Positions 45,677 through 56,982 are shown, numbered from the stretch's first letter. The stretch: DNA of 64,000 bases from an uncultured Alphaproteobacteria bacterium (GCA_951812805.1 CATOSZ010000006.1:118992-182991), one strand, 5' to 3'. Program-made: numbers and translations. Notes: generated from the sequence alone by a model not told the origin.

Positions 45677-46075
45677 ATGTCGATGACCGATCCCCTGGGG
45701 GATATGCTAACCCGGATCCGGAACGGCCAGCGGGCGGGCAAGAGCCTGGTCGCTTCGCCGGCCTCGAAGTTCCGCGAGCGGGTGTTGAACGTGCTGGAGC
45801 GTGAGGGTTACATCCGCGGCTTCCGGCGTACCGACGACGACGGCGGCAAGCCGCTGTTGGAGATCGACCTCAAGTATTACGAGGGCGCGCCGGTGATCCA
45901 GACCATCAAGCGGGTCTCGACGCCGGGCCGGCGGGTCTATTCCTCGATCTCCGATCTCGGCCCGTATGCCAACGGCCTGGGGATTTCCATCCTGTCGACG
46001 CCAAAGGGCGTGCTTTCGGACTCGGAAGCCCGCGACGAGAACGTCGGCGGCGAAGTCCTCTGCCAGGTTTATTAG
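45677..46075 (+). CDS. rpsH: 30S ribosomal protein S8
   Basis: This 132-residue central-domain protein, the known repressor of the spc operon in E. coli, starts [49 protein letters not shown] is the C-terminal rRNA-binding part. Confidence 0.98.
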   Translation: MSMTDPLGDMLTRIRNGQRAGKSLVASPASKFRERVLNVLEREGYIRGFRRTDDDGGKPLLEIDLKYYEGAPVIQTIKRVSTPGRRVYSSISDLGPYANGLGISILSTPKGVLSDSEARDENVGGEVLCQVY

Positions 46076-46084
46076 GAGGCAGCG

Positions 46085-46618
46085 ATGTCACGTATCGGTA
46101 AACATCCCGTACCGGTCCCGAGCGGCGTTCAGGTGACGCTCGGCGAGGGGGAGTTGGCGGTCAAAGGCGGCAAAGGCTCGCTGTCGATGTCGGTCCTCGA
46201 CGACGTCATTCTGACGCACGAGGCTGACCAGATCGTCGTGACGCCGCGGGACGGGAGCAAGCGCTCGCGCTCCATGTGGGGGCTGCATCGTTCGCTGGTG
46301 GCGAACATGATGACCGGCGTCACCGAGGGCTTCACGCGGGAACTCGAGATCATCGGCGTCGGCTACCGCGCCAGCGTCCAGGGCAAGGACCTGGTCCTGC
46401 AGCTCGGCTATTCGAACGATGTGATCTATCCGATCCCCGAGGGGATCCAGATCGACTGCGAGCGGCCGACGGCGGTGAAGATCAGCGGTATCGACAAGCA
46501 GCGGGTCGGCCAGGTTGCCGCGGAAATTCGCGGCTTCCGTCCGCCGGAGCCCTACAAGGGCAAGGGCATCCGCTATGTGGGTGAATATGTCTTCCGTAAG
46601 GAAGGCAAGAAGAAGTAA
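46085..46618 (+). CDS. rplF: 50S ribosomal protein L6
   Basis: This 177-residue protein of two repeated domains has [17 protein letters not shown] at the start and the signature [14 protein letters not shown] near the end. Confidence 0.98.
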   Translation: MSRIGKHPVPVPSGVQVTLGEGELAVKGGKGSLSMSVLDDVILTHEADQIVVTPRDGSKRSRSMWGLHRSLVANMMTGVTEGFTRELEIIGVGYRASVQGKDLVLQLGYSNDVIYPIPEGIQIDCERPTAVKISGIDKQRVGQVAAEIRGFRPPEPYKGKGIRYVGEYVFRKEGKKK

Positions 46619-46644
46619 CCGGAAATTCGGGATCGAGACTTCTG

Positions 46645-47007
46645 ATGAGCAGACACACGACAAAGGCGATCAAGCGGCGCCAGCGCATCCGCAACACGCT
46701 CCGCAAGTCGGGGGGAGGTCGGGCCCGACTTTCGGTCTTCCGATCCTCCAAGCATATCTACGCGCAGGTCATCGACGATGGTGAAGGGCGCACGGTCGCG
46801 GCGGCGAGTTCGCTCGACAAGGATCTGCGTGAGGGCCTCAAGACCGGCGCGGACGTCGACGCGGCGGTCAAGGTCGGGGCCTTGATCGCGGAACGCGCCA
46901 AGGCGGCCGGTGTCGAGGCCGTGGTTTTCGATCGCTCGGGCTACCGCTATCACGGCCGCGTCAAGGCGCTGGCCGATGCGGCGCGCGAGGGCGGACTTCA
47001 GTTTTAA
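46645..47007 (+). CDS. rplR: 50S ribosomal protein L18
   Basis: This 120-residue 5S-rRNA-binding protein has a basic N-terminus ([40 protein letters not shown]) and ends [27 protein letters not shown]. Confidence 0.98.
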   Translation: MSRHTTKAIKRRQRIRNTLRKSGGGRARLSVFRSSKHIYAQVIDDGEGRTVAAASSLDKDLREGLKTGADVDAAVKVGALIAERAKAAGVEAVVFDRSGYRYHGRVKALADAAREGGLQF

Positions 47008-47019
47008 GGCGGGCGGAAC

Positions 47020-47571
47020 ATGGCACGGAATGACTATCACGATCGCGGTGACAGCGATTTTCAGGACAAGCTGGTCCACATCAATCGCGTCGCCAAGGTG
47101 GTGAAGGGCGGCCGGCGCTTCGGCTTCTCCGCCCTCGTCGTCGTCGGCGATTCCAAGGGCCGGGTCGGCTATGGCCACGGCAAGGCGCGCGAGGTGCCGG
47201 AGGCGATCCGCAAGGCGACGGAGCAGGCCAAGCGGACCCTGATCCGGGTCCCGCTGCGCGAAGGCCGGACCCTGCACCACGACGTTGCCGGGCGCCACGG
47301 CGCCGGCAAGGTGTTGCTGCGGGCGGCGAGCCCGGGTACCGGCATCATCGCCGGCGGCCCGATGCGCGCGGTATTCGAGTGTCTGGGCGTGCAGGACGTG
47401 GTGACGAAGTCGATCGGCTCGTCCAACCCCTACAACATGGTTCGCGCCACCTTCGAGGCGTTGAAGGACCAGAGTTCGCCCCGCATGGTCGCGGCCCGGC
47501 GAGGCAAGAAGGTAAGCGATATTCTGGGCCGTCGTCGCGGCGGCGAGGCCCAGGCCGCTTCCGAAGCGTGA
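47020..47571 (+). CDS. rpsE: 30S ribosomal protein S5
   Basis: The protein has 183 residues. The dsRNA-binding-like fold opens with [27 protein letters not shown], and the second domain carries [19 protein letters not shown]. The C-terminus ends in Arg/Gly/Ala-rich [13 protein letters not shown]. Confidence 0.98.
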   Translation: MARNDYHDRGDSDFQDKLVHINRVAKVVKGGRRFGFSALVVVGDSKGRVGYGHGKAREVPEAIRKATEQAKRTLIRVPLREGRTLHHDVAGRHGAGKVLLRAASPGTGIIAGGPMRAVFECLGVQDVVTKSIGSSNPYNMVRATFEALKDQSSPRMVAARRGKKVSDILGRRRGGEAQAASEA

Positions 47572-47582
47572 GGAACGAGACG

Positions 47583-47777
47583 ATGGCGGACGGCAAGCCC
47601 ACGGTACGCGTCACCCAGATCAAGAGCCCGATCGGCCGGGTCCGCAGTCAGCGCGAGACCCTGATCGGTCTGGGACTGAACAAAATGCATCGCACCCGCG
47701 AGCTGGAGGACACCCCCTCCGTGCGGGGCATGATCCGCAAGGTCGGCCACCTGGTGCGGGTCGAGGAAACCTCCTGA
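47583..47777 (+). CDS. rpmD: 50S ribosomal protein L30
   Basis: This 64-residue protein reads [51 protein letters not shown], the complete family pattern. The in-frame upstream extension overlaps rpsE and is not used. Confidence 0.97.
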   Translation: MADGKPTVRVTQIKSPIGRVRSQRETLIGLGLNKMHRTRELEDTPSVRGMIRKVGHLVRVEETS

Positions 47778-47813
47778 GCGCCAGGCGCGACGAGACGAGA
47801 GTGAGTGGAGACA

Positions 47814-48308
47814 ATGCGGCTCAATGAACTGAGGGACAATCCCGGCGCGCGCACCAATCGCAAGCGTGTCGGTCGCGGTATCGGCTCCGGCCTCGGCAAG
47901 ACCGCGGGCAGGGGGCACAAGGGCGCCAAGTCGCGCTCGGGCGTTTCGATCGCCGGGTTCGAGGGCGGCCAGATGCCGATCTACCGGCGGCTGCCGAAAC
48001 GCGGCTTCAACAATATCTTCCGCAAGAACTACCAGGCGGTGAACCTCGGGCGCCTGCAGCGGGCGATCGACGACGGCAAGCTCGACGCCGGGCAGCCGAT
48101 CACCGGCGAGGCCCTGGTGGCGTCCGGCGTGGTGCGGCGCCTGAAGGACGGCGTGCGCCTCCTTGCAAAGGGCGAGATCGGCACCAAGATAGAGATCACG
48201 GTCGCCGGCGCCAGCAAGGCGGCGGTCGAGGCCGTGGAGAAAGCCGGCGGCAGCGTCACCATCGCGGGTGGCGGCAAGGCGGCGGCCGGGGAGGGCGAGG
48301 CGGGCTGA
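47814..48308 (+). CDS. rplO: 50S ribosomal protein L15
   Basis: This 164-residue protein contains the Gly-rich [24 protein letters not shown] (~22-45) and [18 protein letters not shown] Gly/Ala/Glu tail follows the family end. The ATG at 47814 is preferred to a GTG three codons earlier. Confidence 0.97.
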   Translation: MRLNELRDNPGARTNRKRVGRGIGSGLGKTAGRGHKGAKSRSGVSIAGFEGGQMPIYRRLPKRGFNNIFRKNYQAVNLGRLQRAIDDGKLDAGQPITGEALVASGVVRRLKDGVRLLAKGEIGTKIEITVAGASKAAVEAVEKAGGSVTIAGGGKAAAGEGEAG

Positions 48309-48355
48309 GGCCTGTCGCGGCCCGCAGTAGTCACGCGCGGGGAGCGCTTTGAATA

Positions 48356-49699
48356 ATGGCATCAGCCGCTGAGCAGTTGGCCGCCAATATCAACTTCGGA
48401 GCCTTCAACAAGGCGACGGAGCTGAAGAAGCGAATCCTCTTCACGCTCCTGGCGCTGGTGGTCTATCGGCTCGGCACGTACATCCCCATACCCGGCATCG
48501 ATCCGGTCGTGCTGGCGGAGGTCTTCCAGCAGCAGCAGGGCGGCATCCTCGGCATGTTCAACGTCTTCGCCGGCGGTGCGCTCGGCCGGATGACGATCTT
48601 CGCCCTCAACATCATGCCCTACATCTCCGCCTCCATCATCATTCAGCTGATGACGACGGTCTCGCCGAAGTTGGAGCAGCTGAAGAAGGAAGGCGAGGCG
48701 GGCCGCAAGAAGATCAACCAGTACACCCGCATCGGCACGGTCATCCTGACGGCGCTGCAGGGCTACGGCATCGCCGTCGGCCTGGAGGGCTTCGCGAGCT
48801 CGCAAGGCTCCGCGGTGATCGAGCCCGGCCTGTTCTTCCGCTTCACCTGTGTCATCACGCTGATCGGCGGCACCATCTTCCTGATGTGGCTGGGCGAGCA
48901 GATCACGGCCCGCGGCGTCGGCAACGGCATCTCGCTGATCATCTTCGCCGGCATCGTCGCCGAACTGCCGAGCGCGCTGGTCTCGACCCTGGAACTCGGC
49001 AAGACGGGCGCGCTCTCGACCCTCTTCATCCTGTTCCTGATCCTGATGGTGATCGGCACCATCATCTTCATCGTCTTCGTCGAGCGGGCGCAACGCCGCC
49101 TAATCGTGCAATACCCCAAGCGTCAGGTCGGTGCCCGCATGTTCGGCGGCGAAAACACCCATCTGCCGCTGAAGCTGAACACCGCCGGCGTGATCCCACC
49201 GATCTTCGCCTCCTCGCTGCTGCTGCTGCCGGTGACGGTGGCCAGCTTCTCGAGCCAGGGCGGGCCCGAGTGGATCACGACGATCGCCGCCCTGCTGGGG
49301 CGCGGTCAGCCGCTCTACCTGTTCTTCTACATCGGCGGCGTCGTCTTCTTCTGCTTCTTCTACACGGCCATCGTCTTCAATCCGGCCGATACGGCGGACA
49401 ATCTGAAGAAATACGGCGGCTTCATCCCGGGCATCCGGCCGGGCAAGCGGACGGCGGAGTATATTGACTATGTGCTCACGCGATTGACCGTGGTGGGAGC
49501 CCTCTATCTCTCGCTGGTCTGTCTGCTGCCGGAACTGCTGATCTCGCAATATGCCGTGCCGTTCTACTTCGGCGGCACCTCGTTGCTGATCGTGGTCAGC
49601 GTGACGATGGATACCGTCGCGCAGGTGCAGTCGCATCTCCTGGCCCATCAGTACGAGGGCCTGATCAAGAAGAGCAAGCTCAAGGGCCGCAATCGATGA
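48356..49699 (+). CDS. secY: Preprotein translocase subunit SecY
   Basis: This 447-residue, ten-span channel subunit has a plug/lateral-gate region LGTYIPIPGIDP (~40) and cytosolic loop QYPKRQVGARMFGGENTHLPLKLNTAGVIPPIFASS (~255-290). It pairs with SecE at 22084. Its stop overlaps the adk ATG by 4 bp. Confidence 0.99.
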   Translation: MASAAEQLAANINFGAFNKATELKKRILFTLLALVVYRLGTYIPIPGIDPVVLAEVFQQQQGGILGMFNVFAGGALGRMTIFALNIMPYISASIIIQLMTTVSPKLEQLKKEGEAGRKKINQYTRIGTVILTALQGYGIAVGLEGFASSQGSAVIEPGLFFRFTCVITLIGGTIFLMWLGEQITARGVGNGISLIIFAGIVAELPSALVSTLELGKTGALSTLFILFLILMVIGTIIFIVFVERAQRRLIVQYPKRQVGARMFGGENTHLPLKLNTAGVIPPIFASSLLLLPVTVASFSSQGGPEWITTIAALLGRGQPLYLFFYIGGVVFFCFFYTAIVFNPADTADNLKKYGGFIPGIRPGKRTAEYIDYVLTRLTVVGALYLSLVCLLPELLISQYAVPFYFGGTSLLIVVSVTMDTVAQVQSHLLAHQYEGLIKKSKLKGRNR

Positions 49700-50355
49700 G
49701 GCTGATCCTGCTCGGTCCGCCCGGTGCCGGCAAAGGCACCCAGGCGCAGCGGCTGGAGGCCGCGCACGGCCTCGCACAGCTGTCGACCGGGGATATGCTG
49801 CGGGCCGCCATCGCGGCCGACACCGAGGTCGGTCGGCGCGCCAAGGACATCATGGCGCGCGGCGAGCTGGTCTCCGACGATGTCGTGGTCGGCATCATCG
49901 CCGATCGCATCGGCGAGGCGGATTGCGCGAACGGTTTCATCCTCGACGGCTTCCCGCGCACGGTCGCTCAGGCGGAGGCGCTTGACGCCATGCTGGCGGC
50001 GCGTGATATCGCCCTCGACGCCGTGGTGGAGATGAAAGTCGACGAGGAAGCGCTGGTCGACCGCGTCACCGGGCGCTATACCTGCGCGCAATGCGGCGCG
50101 GGCTATCACGACCGCAATATCAAGCCGGCCCGCGACGGTGTATGCGACCGCTGCGCGGGCACGGAATTCTCCCGGCGGGAGGACGACAACGAGGCCTCCG
50201 TGCGCACACGGTTGGAGGCTTACAACGGCCAGACGGCGCCGCTGCTGCCCTATTACGCCGCCCGCGGTGTGCTGAAGGGGGTGGACGGCATGGCCGATCC
50301 GGACGCCGTGACGACGGAAATCGCGGCGGTGCTGGGCGTGGGGTTATCCGGTTGA
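49696..50355 (+). CDS. adk: Adenylate kinase
   Basis: This is a 219-residue long-type kinase (ATP + AMP to 2 ADP). P-loop GPPGAGKGTQA lies at 7-17 and the AMP site DGFPRTVAQAE at ~85. The LID domain carries four Cys (CAQC and CDRC) for zinc, a Gram-positive-like trait that also occurs in alphaproteobacteria. The start is coupled to the secY stop (ATGA). Confidence 0.98.
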   Translation: MRLILLGPPGAGKGTQAQRLEAAHGLAQLSTGDMLRAAIAADTEVGRRAKDIMARGELVSDDVVVGIIADRIGEADCANGFILDGFPRTVAQAEALDAMLAARDIALDAVVEMKVDEEALVDRVTGRYTCAQCGAGYHDRNIKPARDGVCDRCAGTEFSRREDDNEASVRTRLEAYNGQTAPLLPYYAARGVLKGVDGMADPDAVTTEIAAVLGVGLSG

Positions 50356-50380
50356 CATGATGGGGCCGAGCGCATATACC
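50352..50380 (+). promoter_or_regulatory. Candidate promoter of the alpha operon, -35 on the adk stop codon
   Basis: TTGACA (50352-50357) includes the TGA stop of adk; after 17 bp comes TATACC (50375-50380), or after 15 bp CATATA, the spacing seen at two other promoters here. It lies about 70 bp before rpsM. Confidence 0.65.
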
Positions 50381-50449
50381 CCGGCATTCGTGGTGGTCCG
50401 CCCGAGCGGCGGACATGCCTGTATTTTCTCGAAACGAGGGGTCTAGACG

Positions 50450-50818
<369 letters not shown>

Positions 50819-50827
50819 GAAGACAAG

Positions 50828-51217
50828 ATGGCCAGGGAACGGACGCGCGTTCGGCGGCGCGAGCGGAAGAACATTACTTCCGGCATCGCCCACGTCAGCG
50901 CCACCTTCAACAACACGAAGATCACCATCACCGATGTGCAGGGGAACGCGATCTCCTGGTCGTCCGCCGGTTCGCAGGGCTTCAAGGGCTCGCGCAAGTC
51001 GACCCCCTACGCGGCCCAGATGGCGGCGGAGGATGCCGGCAAGAAGGCGATGGAACACGGGATGAAAACGCTCGAAGTGCTGGTCAAGGGACCGGGTTCG
51101 GGCCGGGAATCGGCGCTTCGCGCGCTGCAGGCGATCGGCTTCTCGATCACGGCGATCCGTGACGTGACGCCGATTCCGCACAACGGCTGCCGGCCGCCCA
51201 AGCGTCGGCGCGTTTGA
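50828..51217 (+). CDS. rpsK: 30S ribosomal protein S11
   Basis: This 129-residue platform protein contains [18 protein letters not shown] and ends [18 protein letters not shown]. Gap of 9 bp from rpsM. Confidence 0.99.
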   Translation: MARERTRVRRRERKNITSGIAHVSATFNNTKITITDVQGNAISWSSAGSQGFKGSRKSTPYAAQMAAEDAGKKAMEHGMKTLEVLVKGPGSGRESALRALQAIGFSITAIRDVTPIPHNGCRPPKRRRV

Positions 51218-51326
51218 TCGCGCCGCCGGCCGGGGCCTATTCGGGTCCCGGGGGGCGAAGCGCGACTGTCGATAACGAGAAACACGTCCGCCGCCTCCGG
51301 TGGGCGTAGCGCATGAGGTCATAGGC

Positions 51327-52343
51327 GTGATCGAAAAGAATTGGCAGGATCTGATCAAACCCGAGAAGCTCAACGTCGAGTCCGGCGTCGACGGCACCCG
51401 CAGTGCCACCTTCTCGGCCGAACCGCTGGAGCGGGGCTTCGGCCTGACGCTCGGCAACGCGCTGCGGCGCATTCTGTTGTCCTCGCTGCATGGCGCCTCG
51501 GTGACGTCCGTGCAGATCGACGGCGTGCTGCACGAGTTTTCGTCGATCCCCGGCGTGCGCGAGGACGTGACCGACATCGTCCTCAACATCAAGCAGATGG
51601 CGGTCCGCTGCCATGCCGACAGCCCACGGCGAATGACGCTGCGGGTGGAGGGGCCGCGTGAGGTGACGGCGGCCGACATCGAGACCGGCGCCGACATCGA
51701 GATCCTGAATCCGAGCCTTTCGCTCTGCCATCTCGACGACGGCACCAAGATCAACATGGAGCTGACGGTCGAATCCGGCAAGGGCTACGTCCCCGCCGAC
51801 CGCATGCGGAGCGAGGACGCGCCGATCGGCTTGATCCCGGTCGACGCCGTGTTCAGCCCGGTGAAGCGGGTCGCCTACCGGGTGGAGAACACCCGTGAAG
51901 GCCAGATCCTGGACTACGACAAGCTGACCATGGATCTCGAGACCGACGGCACCGTCTCGCCGGAGGATGCGCTCGCCTATGCCGCGCGGATCCTGCAGGA
52001 CCAGCTGCAGCTCTTCGTCAACTTCGACGAGCCGGAGGTCGAGCAGCGTCGGGTCGAGCCGGACTCGCCGCGCTTCAACCGCCACCTGCTGCGCAAGGTC
52101 GACGAGCTGGAGCTTTCGGTCCGTTCGGCCAACTGCCTGAAGAACGACAACATCATCTACATCGGTGATCTCGTTCAAAAGACCGAGGCGGAGATGCTGC
52201 GGACACCCAATTTCGGCCGCAAGTCCTTGAACGAGATCAAGGAAGTGCTGACGCAGATGGGCCTGCATCTCGGCATGGAAGTCTCGGAGTGGCCGCCGGA
52301 GAACATCGACGACATGGCCAAGCAGCTGGACGGCGAGTTTTAG
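51327..52343 (+). CDS. rpoA: DNA-directed RNA polymerase subunit alpha
   Basis: This 338-residue subunit starts at GTG 51327 ([14 protein letters not shown]), the conserved N-terminus, behind GAGG at 51315-51318; a start at 51300 would add 9 unconserved residues. The N-terminal dimer domain contains [23 protein letters not shown]. The C-terminal DNA-binding domain is intact ([18 protein letters not shown]). Confidence 0.98.
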   Translation: MIEKNWQDLIKPEKLNVESGVDGTRSATFSAEPLERGFGLTLGNALRRILLSSLHGASVTSVQIDGVLHEFSSIPGVREDVTDIVLNIKQMAVRCHADSPRRMTLRVEGPREVTAADIETGADIEILNPSLSLCHLDDGTKINMELTVESGKGYVPADRMRSEDAPIGLIPVDAVFSPVKRVAYRVENTREGQILDYDKLTMDLETDGTVSPEDALAYAARILQDQLQLFVNFDEPEVEQRRVEPDSPRFNRHLLRKVDELELSVRSANCLKNDNIIYIGDLVQKTEAEMLRTPNFGRKSLNEIKEVLTQMGLHLGMEVSEWPPENIDDMAKQLDGEF

Positions 52344-52406
52344 ACACGCCGCTTGGAGAATAACGGCGCCGGGCCGAAGCCCGGGCCAGTTGGGGAGAAG
52401 AGCGCC

Positions 52407-52832
52407 ATGCGACATCGCAGACGGGGACGGCGGTTGGGCCGGACCAGTGCGCACCGGAAGGCGATGTTCCAGAACCTCGCCTCGGCCTTGATCAAGCACG
52501 AGCAGATCACCACGACCGTACCGAAAGCCAAGGACCTGCGCCCGATCGTCGAGCGGCTGATCACGCTCGCCCGGCGCGGCGACCTGCATGCCCGCCGCCT
52601 GTTGCTGGCGCGCATTCCCGATGCCGCCATGGTCGACAAGCTGATGGGCGAGCTGACGGAGCGCTACCGCGACCGGCCCGGCGGCTATTGCCGGGTTCTG
52701 AAGGCCGGCTTTCGCCAGGGCGACAGCGCGGCGATGGCGGTGATCGAGCTGGTCGATCGCGATCCCGACGCCAAGGGCCTGGACTCGGGTCCGGTCCCCG
52801 GCGACGAGGAGGATGTCGACGAAGCGGCCTGA
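52407..52832 (+). CDS. rplQ: 50S ribosomal protein L17
   Basis: This 141-residue protein starts [24 protein letters not shown] and has an acidic C-terminal tail ([11 protein letters not shown]). It is last of the alpha operon. Its end overlaps the HtrA-type protease start by 20 bp. Confidence 0.97.
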   Translation: MRHRRRGRRLGRTSAHRKAMFQNLASALIKHEQITTTVPKAKDLRPIVERLITLARRGDLHARRLLLARIPDAAMVDKLMGELTERYRDRPGGYCRVLKAGFRQGDSAAMAVIELVDRDPDAKGLDSGPVPGDEEDVDEAA

Positions 52833-54312
52833 TCGCCGGTCGGCTCGACCGGCGCCGGCGCGCGCCTCGGCCCGGCGTGGCGGAGGGGCGCGGCTTTGCC
52901 TCGCCGTTTTCGCTGCCGTCCTGCTCGGGCTATTCGTTTCTTTCCCCTCCGCCGAGGCCGCGGAACGGCGCCTGCCGAAGGACGCCCGGGAAATCCGGCT
53001 GTCTTTCGCGCCGCTGGTCAAGGAAGTCTCCCCCGCCGTCGTCAATATCTACACCCGACGGGTGGTCGAACAGGTCGTCGGCTCTTCCCTGTTTTCCGAT
53101 CCCTTCTTCAAGCAGTTCTTCGGCGAGGGTTTCGGCTTCGGCGAGCGCCGCCGCGTGCGCAAGCGGCAGAACTCCCTTGGCTCCGGTGTCGTCGTCGGCG
53201 CGGCGGGGCTGATCGTCACCAACCAACACGTCATCGCCGGTGCGGACGAGATCATCGTGGCGCTCTCCGACCGGCGCGAGTTCGAGGCCAAGCTGGTGCT
53301 CGACGACGAGCGCACGGATCTCGCCGTGCTCCGCATCGATACGGGCAACGAGGATTTGCCCTATCTGGACCTCGGCGATTCCGACAGCCTGGAGGTCGGC
53401 GACCTCGTGCTCGCCATCGGCAATCCGTTCAACGTCGGCCAGACGGTGACCAGCGGCATCGTTTCCGCCACTGCGCGCACCGGCGTCGGCATCACCGACT
53501 TCCAGTCCTTCATCCAGACGGACGCGGCGATCAATCCCGGCAATTCGGGCGGCGCGCTGGTCACCATGGACGGCAAGATCGTCGGCATCAACACGGCGAT
53601 TTTCTCGAAGAGCGGCGGCTCCCACGGCATCGGCTTCGCCATTCCCGTCAACATGGTCCGCGTGGTGATGGAGAGCGCGCGGCAGGGCCTCGACCATGTC
53701 ATGCGGCCCTGGCTCGGCGCCGCGACCCAGGCGGTGACGGCGGAGATCGCCAGCACGCTCGAGCTGGAGCGGCCGACGGGCGTGCTGATCCGCGCCGTGC
53801 ATCCGGGCGGGCCGGCGGACAAGGCCGGCCTCATGGTCGGCGACATCGTTACCGCCGTGGACCAGCGCGCCGTCGACGACCCGGACGAGCTGGAGTATCG
53901 CTTCGGCACCCGGGTGGTGGGCGGCAAGCTGGACCTGACCGTGCTGCGCGATGGCCGCGAACTCGCCCGCACCGTCTCACTGCGCAAGGCGCCGGAGGAT
54001 CCGCCGCGTGACGACCGGGAGCTGGAGGGCGCCTCGCCGCTCGCAGGCGCCACGGTCGCCAACCTGTCGCCGGCGCTGGCGGAGGCGCTGGGCATCGACA
54101 CCTTGCTGACCGGCGTGGTCGTCCTCGACGTCGCCTGGCGCAGCCCGGCGCGGCGGCTGAAGCTTCGCCCGGGCGACCGGATCCTGCGTGTGAACGGCAC
54201 CGAAGTGACCGATACCAAACAACTGGCCGGCCTGGTGCGTTCGCGTCAGCGCGAGTGGCAGTTGAGTGTCAAGCGCGGCCGGAAGGTGTTCAATCTGGTG
54301 GTGCAGGGGTGA
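52813..54312 (+). CDS. HtrA/DegP-type periplasmic serine protease
   Basis: This 499-residue protease/chaperone of envelope proteins has a basic N-terminus and hydrophobic stretch [21 protein letters not shown], indicating a signal peptide. The catalytic triad is complete: His in [10 protein letters not shown], Asp in TDLAVLRID and Ser in NPGNSGGAL. Two PDZ domains follow (~300-390 and ~415-495). It overlaps rplQ by 20 bp and shares a GTGA overlap with rarA, placing it in the same run of genes. Confidence 0.93.
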   Translation: MSTKRPDRRSARPAPARASARRGGGARLCLAVFAAVLLGLFVSFPSAEAAERRLPKDAREIRLSFAPLVKEVSPAVVNIYTRRVVEQVVGSSLFSDPFFKQFFGEGFGFGERRRVRKRQNSLGSGVVVGAAGLIVTNQHVIAGADEIIVALSDRREFEAKLVLDDERTDLAVLRIDTGNEDLPYLDLGDSDSLEVGDLVLAIGNPFNVGQTVTSGIVSATARTGVGITDFQSFIQTDAAINPGNSGGALVTMDGKIVGINTAIFSKSGGSHGIGFAIPVNMVRVVMESARQGLDHVMRPWLGAATQAVTAEIASTLELERPTGVLIRAVHPGGPADKAGLMVGDIVTAVDQRAVDDPDELEYRFGTRVVGGKLDLTVLRDGRELARTVSLRKAPEDPPRDDRELEGASPLAGATVANLSPALAEALGIDTLLTGVVVLDVAWRSPARRLKLRPGDRILRVNGTEVTDTKQLAGLVRSRQREWQLSVKRGRKVFNLVVQG

Positions 54313-55637
54313 GCACCCTGTTCGAGGCGGCGGGCCTGGACAAGGGGCCGGCGCGGCCGCTCGCGGAACGACTTCGCCCGCAAAGCCTCGCCGACGTCGT
54401 CGGCCAGGAGGCCCTGCTGGGCACCGATGCGCCGCTCGCCCGCATGCTCGCCGGCTCTCGCGTGCCCTCGTTGATCTTCTGGGGCCCGCCCGGCACGGGC
54501 AAGACCACCATCGCCCGCCTGCTGGCCGAGGCGGTGCACCTGCATTTCGAACAGCTCTCCGCCGTCTTCTCCGGCGTTGCCGACCTGCGCAAGGCGTTCG
54601 ACGCCGCCCGCACCCGGCGGGGCGACGGGTTCGGCACCCTGTTGTTCGTCGACGAGATCCATCGCTTCAATCGGGCCCAGCAGGACGGCTTTCTGCCCTA
54701 TGTCGAGGACGGGACGATCACCCTGGTGGGCGCGACGACGGAAAACCCGTCCTTCGAGTTGAACGCCGCGCTGCTCTCGCGCTGTCAGGTGCTGGTGCTG
54801 AGCCGCCTCGACGACGAGGCGTTGGAGGCCTTGCTGGTCCGGGCCGAGGGGGTCGAAGGGCGCGCCCTGCCGCTCGATGCGGACGCACGCACCGCGCTTC
54901 GCGCCATGGCCGACGGCGACGGGCGCTTCCTGTTGAACATGGCGGAAGAGCTGTTCCTGACGCAGGTCACCGACCCGGTCGACACCGCCATGCTGACCCG
55001 GATCGTGCAGCGCCGGGCGCCGGTCTACGACAAGGGCCAGGAAAGCCACTACAACCTGATCAGCGCCCTGCACAAGTCGTTGCGTGGCTCGGACGTCGAT
55101 GCGGGGTTGTACTGGCTCGCCCGCATGCTGGCCGGCGGGGAGGATCCGCTCTATATCACGCGGCGCCTGGTGCGCTTTGCGGTCGAGGACATCGGCCTCG
55201 CCGATCCCCAGGCCGTTGTCCAGGCGCTGGCCGCCAAGGACACCTACGACTTTCTCGGATCGCCCGAGGGCGAGCTGGCGATCGCCCAGGCGGTGATCTA
55301 CCTGGCGACGGCCCCCAAGTCGAACGCCGCCTACCGGGCCTACGGCGCGGCGCGGCGCGCGGCCAAGACGCACGGCTCGCTGATGCCGCCGGCGCATATC
55401 CTGAACGCGCCCACCAAGCTGATGAGCGAGCTCGGCTACGGTGCCGGTTATGAATACGACCACGACGCGGAGGACGGTTTTTCCGGCCAGAACTATTTCC
55501 CGGAAAGCATGGCGCGCGAGGCCTTTTACCAACCGGTACCGCGCGGCTTCGAGCGGGAGATCACCAAGCGTCTCGCCTATTGGGCCCGGCTGCGTGGCGA
55601 GCGGGACGGGGAGCGGGACGAGGAGGAGGGCCCGTGA
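54309..55637 (+). CDS. rarA: Replication-associated recombination protein A (AAA+ ATPase)
   Basis: This 442-residue RarA/MgsA acts at stalled forks. Walker A GPPGTGKTT (~60), Walker B LLFVDEIHRFN (~115) and sensor 1 LVGATTENPSFELN (~140) are present. The C-terminal tetramerisation domain includes DPLYITRRLVRFAVEDIGLADP. The start is GTG 54309, overlapping the protease stop by 4 bp. Confidence 0.96.
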   Translation: MSTLFEAAGLDKGPARPLAERLRPQSLADVVGQEALLGTDAPLARMLAGSRVPSLIFWGPPGTGKTTIARLLAEAVHLHFEQLSAVFSGVADLRKAFDAARTRRGDGFGTLLFVDEIHRFNRAQQDGFLPYVEDGTITLVGATTENPSFELNAALLSRCQVLVLSRLDDEALEALLVRAEGVEGRALPLDADARTALRAMADGDGRFLLNMAEELFLTQVTDPVDTAMLTRIVQRRAPVYDKGQESHYNLISALHKSLRGSDVDAGLYWLARMLAGGEDPLYITRRLVRFAVEDIGLADPQAVVQALAAKDTYDFLGSPEGELAIAQAVIYLATAPKSNAAYRAYGAARRAAKTHGSLMPPAHILNAPTKLMSELGYGAGYEYDHDAEDGFSGQNYFPESMAREAFYQPVPRGFEREITKRLAYWARLRGERDGERDEEEGP

Positions 55638-56014
55638 AGCTGATCGCCGCGATCGCCATCGGCGGCGCGCTGGGCGCCGTCGGCCGCCATCTGGTCGCCG
55701 GCCAGGTGATGAAGCTGGCCGGTGCCGGTTTCCCCTGGGGTACGGTCGCTGTCAACGTCATCGGTTCCTTCGCGATGGGGGCGCTGGTCGAGCTGATGGC
55801 GCTGAAATGGTCGGTGGGGACGGAGATGCGCGGTTTCCTCACCGTCGGCATCCTGGGCGCCTTCACCACCTTCTCCACCTTCTCCCTCGATGTCGCACTG
55901 CTGACCGAGCGTGGTCAGCTCGCCGGCGCGTTTCTCTACGTCGCCCTCTCTGTGCTGCTGTCGATCGGCGCGTTGTTCGCCGGGCTGCACGTCTTTCGCC
56001 AGCTGCTGACATGA
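55634..56014 (+). CDS. crcB: Fluoride efflux channel CrcB (Fluc)
   Basis: This 126-residue, four-helix dual-topology fluoride channel has GGALGAVGRHL near the start, NVIGSFAMG (~43) and the pore motif TTFSTFSLD (~78). The GTG start overlaps the rarA stop by 4 bp and its stop overlaps the next ATG by 4 bp. No fluoride riboswitch precedes it. Confidence 0.96.
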   Translation: MKLIAAIAIGGALGAVGRHLVAGQVMKLAGAGFPWGTVAVNVIGSFAMGALVELMALKWSVGTEMRGFLTVGILGAFTTFSTFSLDVALLTERGQLAGAFLYVALSVLLSIGALFAGLHVFRQLLT

Positions 56015-56982
56015 GCGTCGAGATCCGCGAAGTCGCGCCCGCGGAGGCCGACCAGCGGCTCGACCGCTGGTTCCGCCAGCACTATCCCGCCCTCGGCCAG
56101 GGCCGGTTGCAACGCCTGCTGCGGACCGGCCACATCCGGGTCGACGGCAAGCGGGTGAAGGCGGGCCACCGGGTACAGGCGGGCGAACAGGTCCGCGTCC
56201 CGCCGGAGGCCGGCCTGCGCGAGACGACGAAGGCGGGCCCGCCCCGGGTATCGCCCGCGGCGCGGCGGGAGATCGAAGGCCTGGTGCTGCATGCCGACGA
56301 CGAGATCTTCGTGCTGGACAAGCCGGCCGGCCTCGCCGTGCAGGGCGGCAGCGCCGTCACCCGGCACCTCGACGCCATGCTCGACGGCCTGCGCGGCCCC
56401 GGCGAGGAACGGCCCCGGCTGGTGCACCGCCTCGACAAGGACACCAGCGGTCTCCTGCTGCTGGCGCGCGATGCAGCGACGGCCCGGCGCCTGGCCAAGG
56501 CCTTTCGCGACGGGGGTGTGGTGAAAACCTACTGGGCCGTCGTCGTCGGCGTGCCGGAGACGGCGCGCGGCCGCATCGATTTGGCGCTGGCAAAGCGGGC
56601 CGGCCCGGGTGGCGAGCGGACACGGATCGACGAGGCCGACGGTCGCCGCGCGATCACCGACTATGCGACGATAGAGCGTGCCGGCCGCCATGCCGCCTGG
56701 CTGGCGATGCGCCCCCTGACGGGGCGGACCCACCAGCTGCGCGCCCATGCGGCGGCGATCGGCACGCCGATCCTGGGGGATGGCAAGTACGGCGGGCGCG
56801 CGGCCTTTCCCGGTGGGCTGGAGGTCGCGAAACGCCTGCACCTGCATGCCCGCCGCCTGGCGGTGCCCGATGGACGTGGTGGCCAGCTCGATTTCGAAGC
56901 GCCGCTTCCGGCCCACTTCCGCGAGACCTTCGCCACGCTCGGCTTCGATGCGGCGGGCGCGGCGGATCCCTTCGCCGAATAG
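56011..56982 (+). CDS. rluC: RluA-family 23S rRNA pseudouridine synthase
   Basis: The protein has 323 residues. The N-terminal S4 RNA-binding domain contains LDRWFRQHYPALGQGRLQRLLRTGHIRVDGKRV; the catalytic motif HRLDKDTSGLLLLARD (Asp ~145) and RTHQLRAHAAAIGTPILGD follow. It most likely modifies 23S helix-loop uridines as RluC does, judged by neighbours and length; RluD-type specificity is not excluded. Confidence 0.88.
   Translation: MSVEIREVAPAEADQRLDRWFRQHYPALGQGRLQRLLRTGHIRVDGKRVKAGHRVQAGEQVRVPPEAGLRETTKAGPPRVSPAARREIEGLVLHADDEIFVLDKPAGLAVQGGSAVTRHLDAMLDGLRGPGEERPRLVHRLDKDTSGLLLLARDAATARRLAKAFRDGGVVKTYWAVVVGVPETARGRIDLALAKRAGPGGERTRIDEADGRRAITDYATIERAGRHAAWLAMRPLTGRTHQLRAHAAAIGTPILGDGKYGGRAAFPGGLEVAKRLHLHARRLAVPDGRGGQLDFEAPLPAHFRETFATLGFDAAGAADPFAE

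Noticed and set aside
49696..50449. Missing rpmJ/infA between secY and rpsM as a sign of rearrangement
   Set aside because: secY-adk-rpsM without rpmJ is the normal alphaproteobacterial order.
55600..55634. Possible fluoride riboswitch before crcB
   Set aside because: crcB overlaps the rarA stop, leaving no room for an untranslated aptamer.
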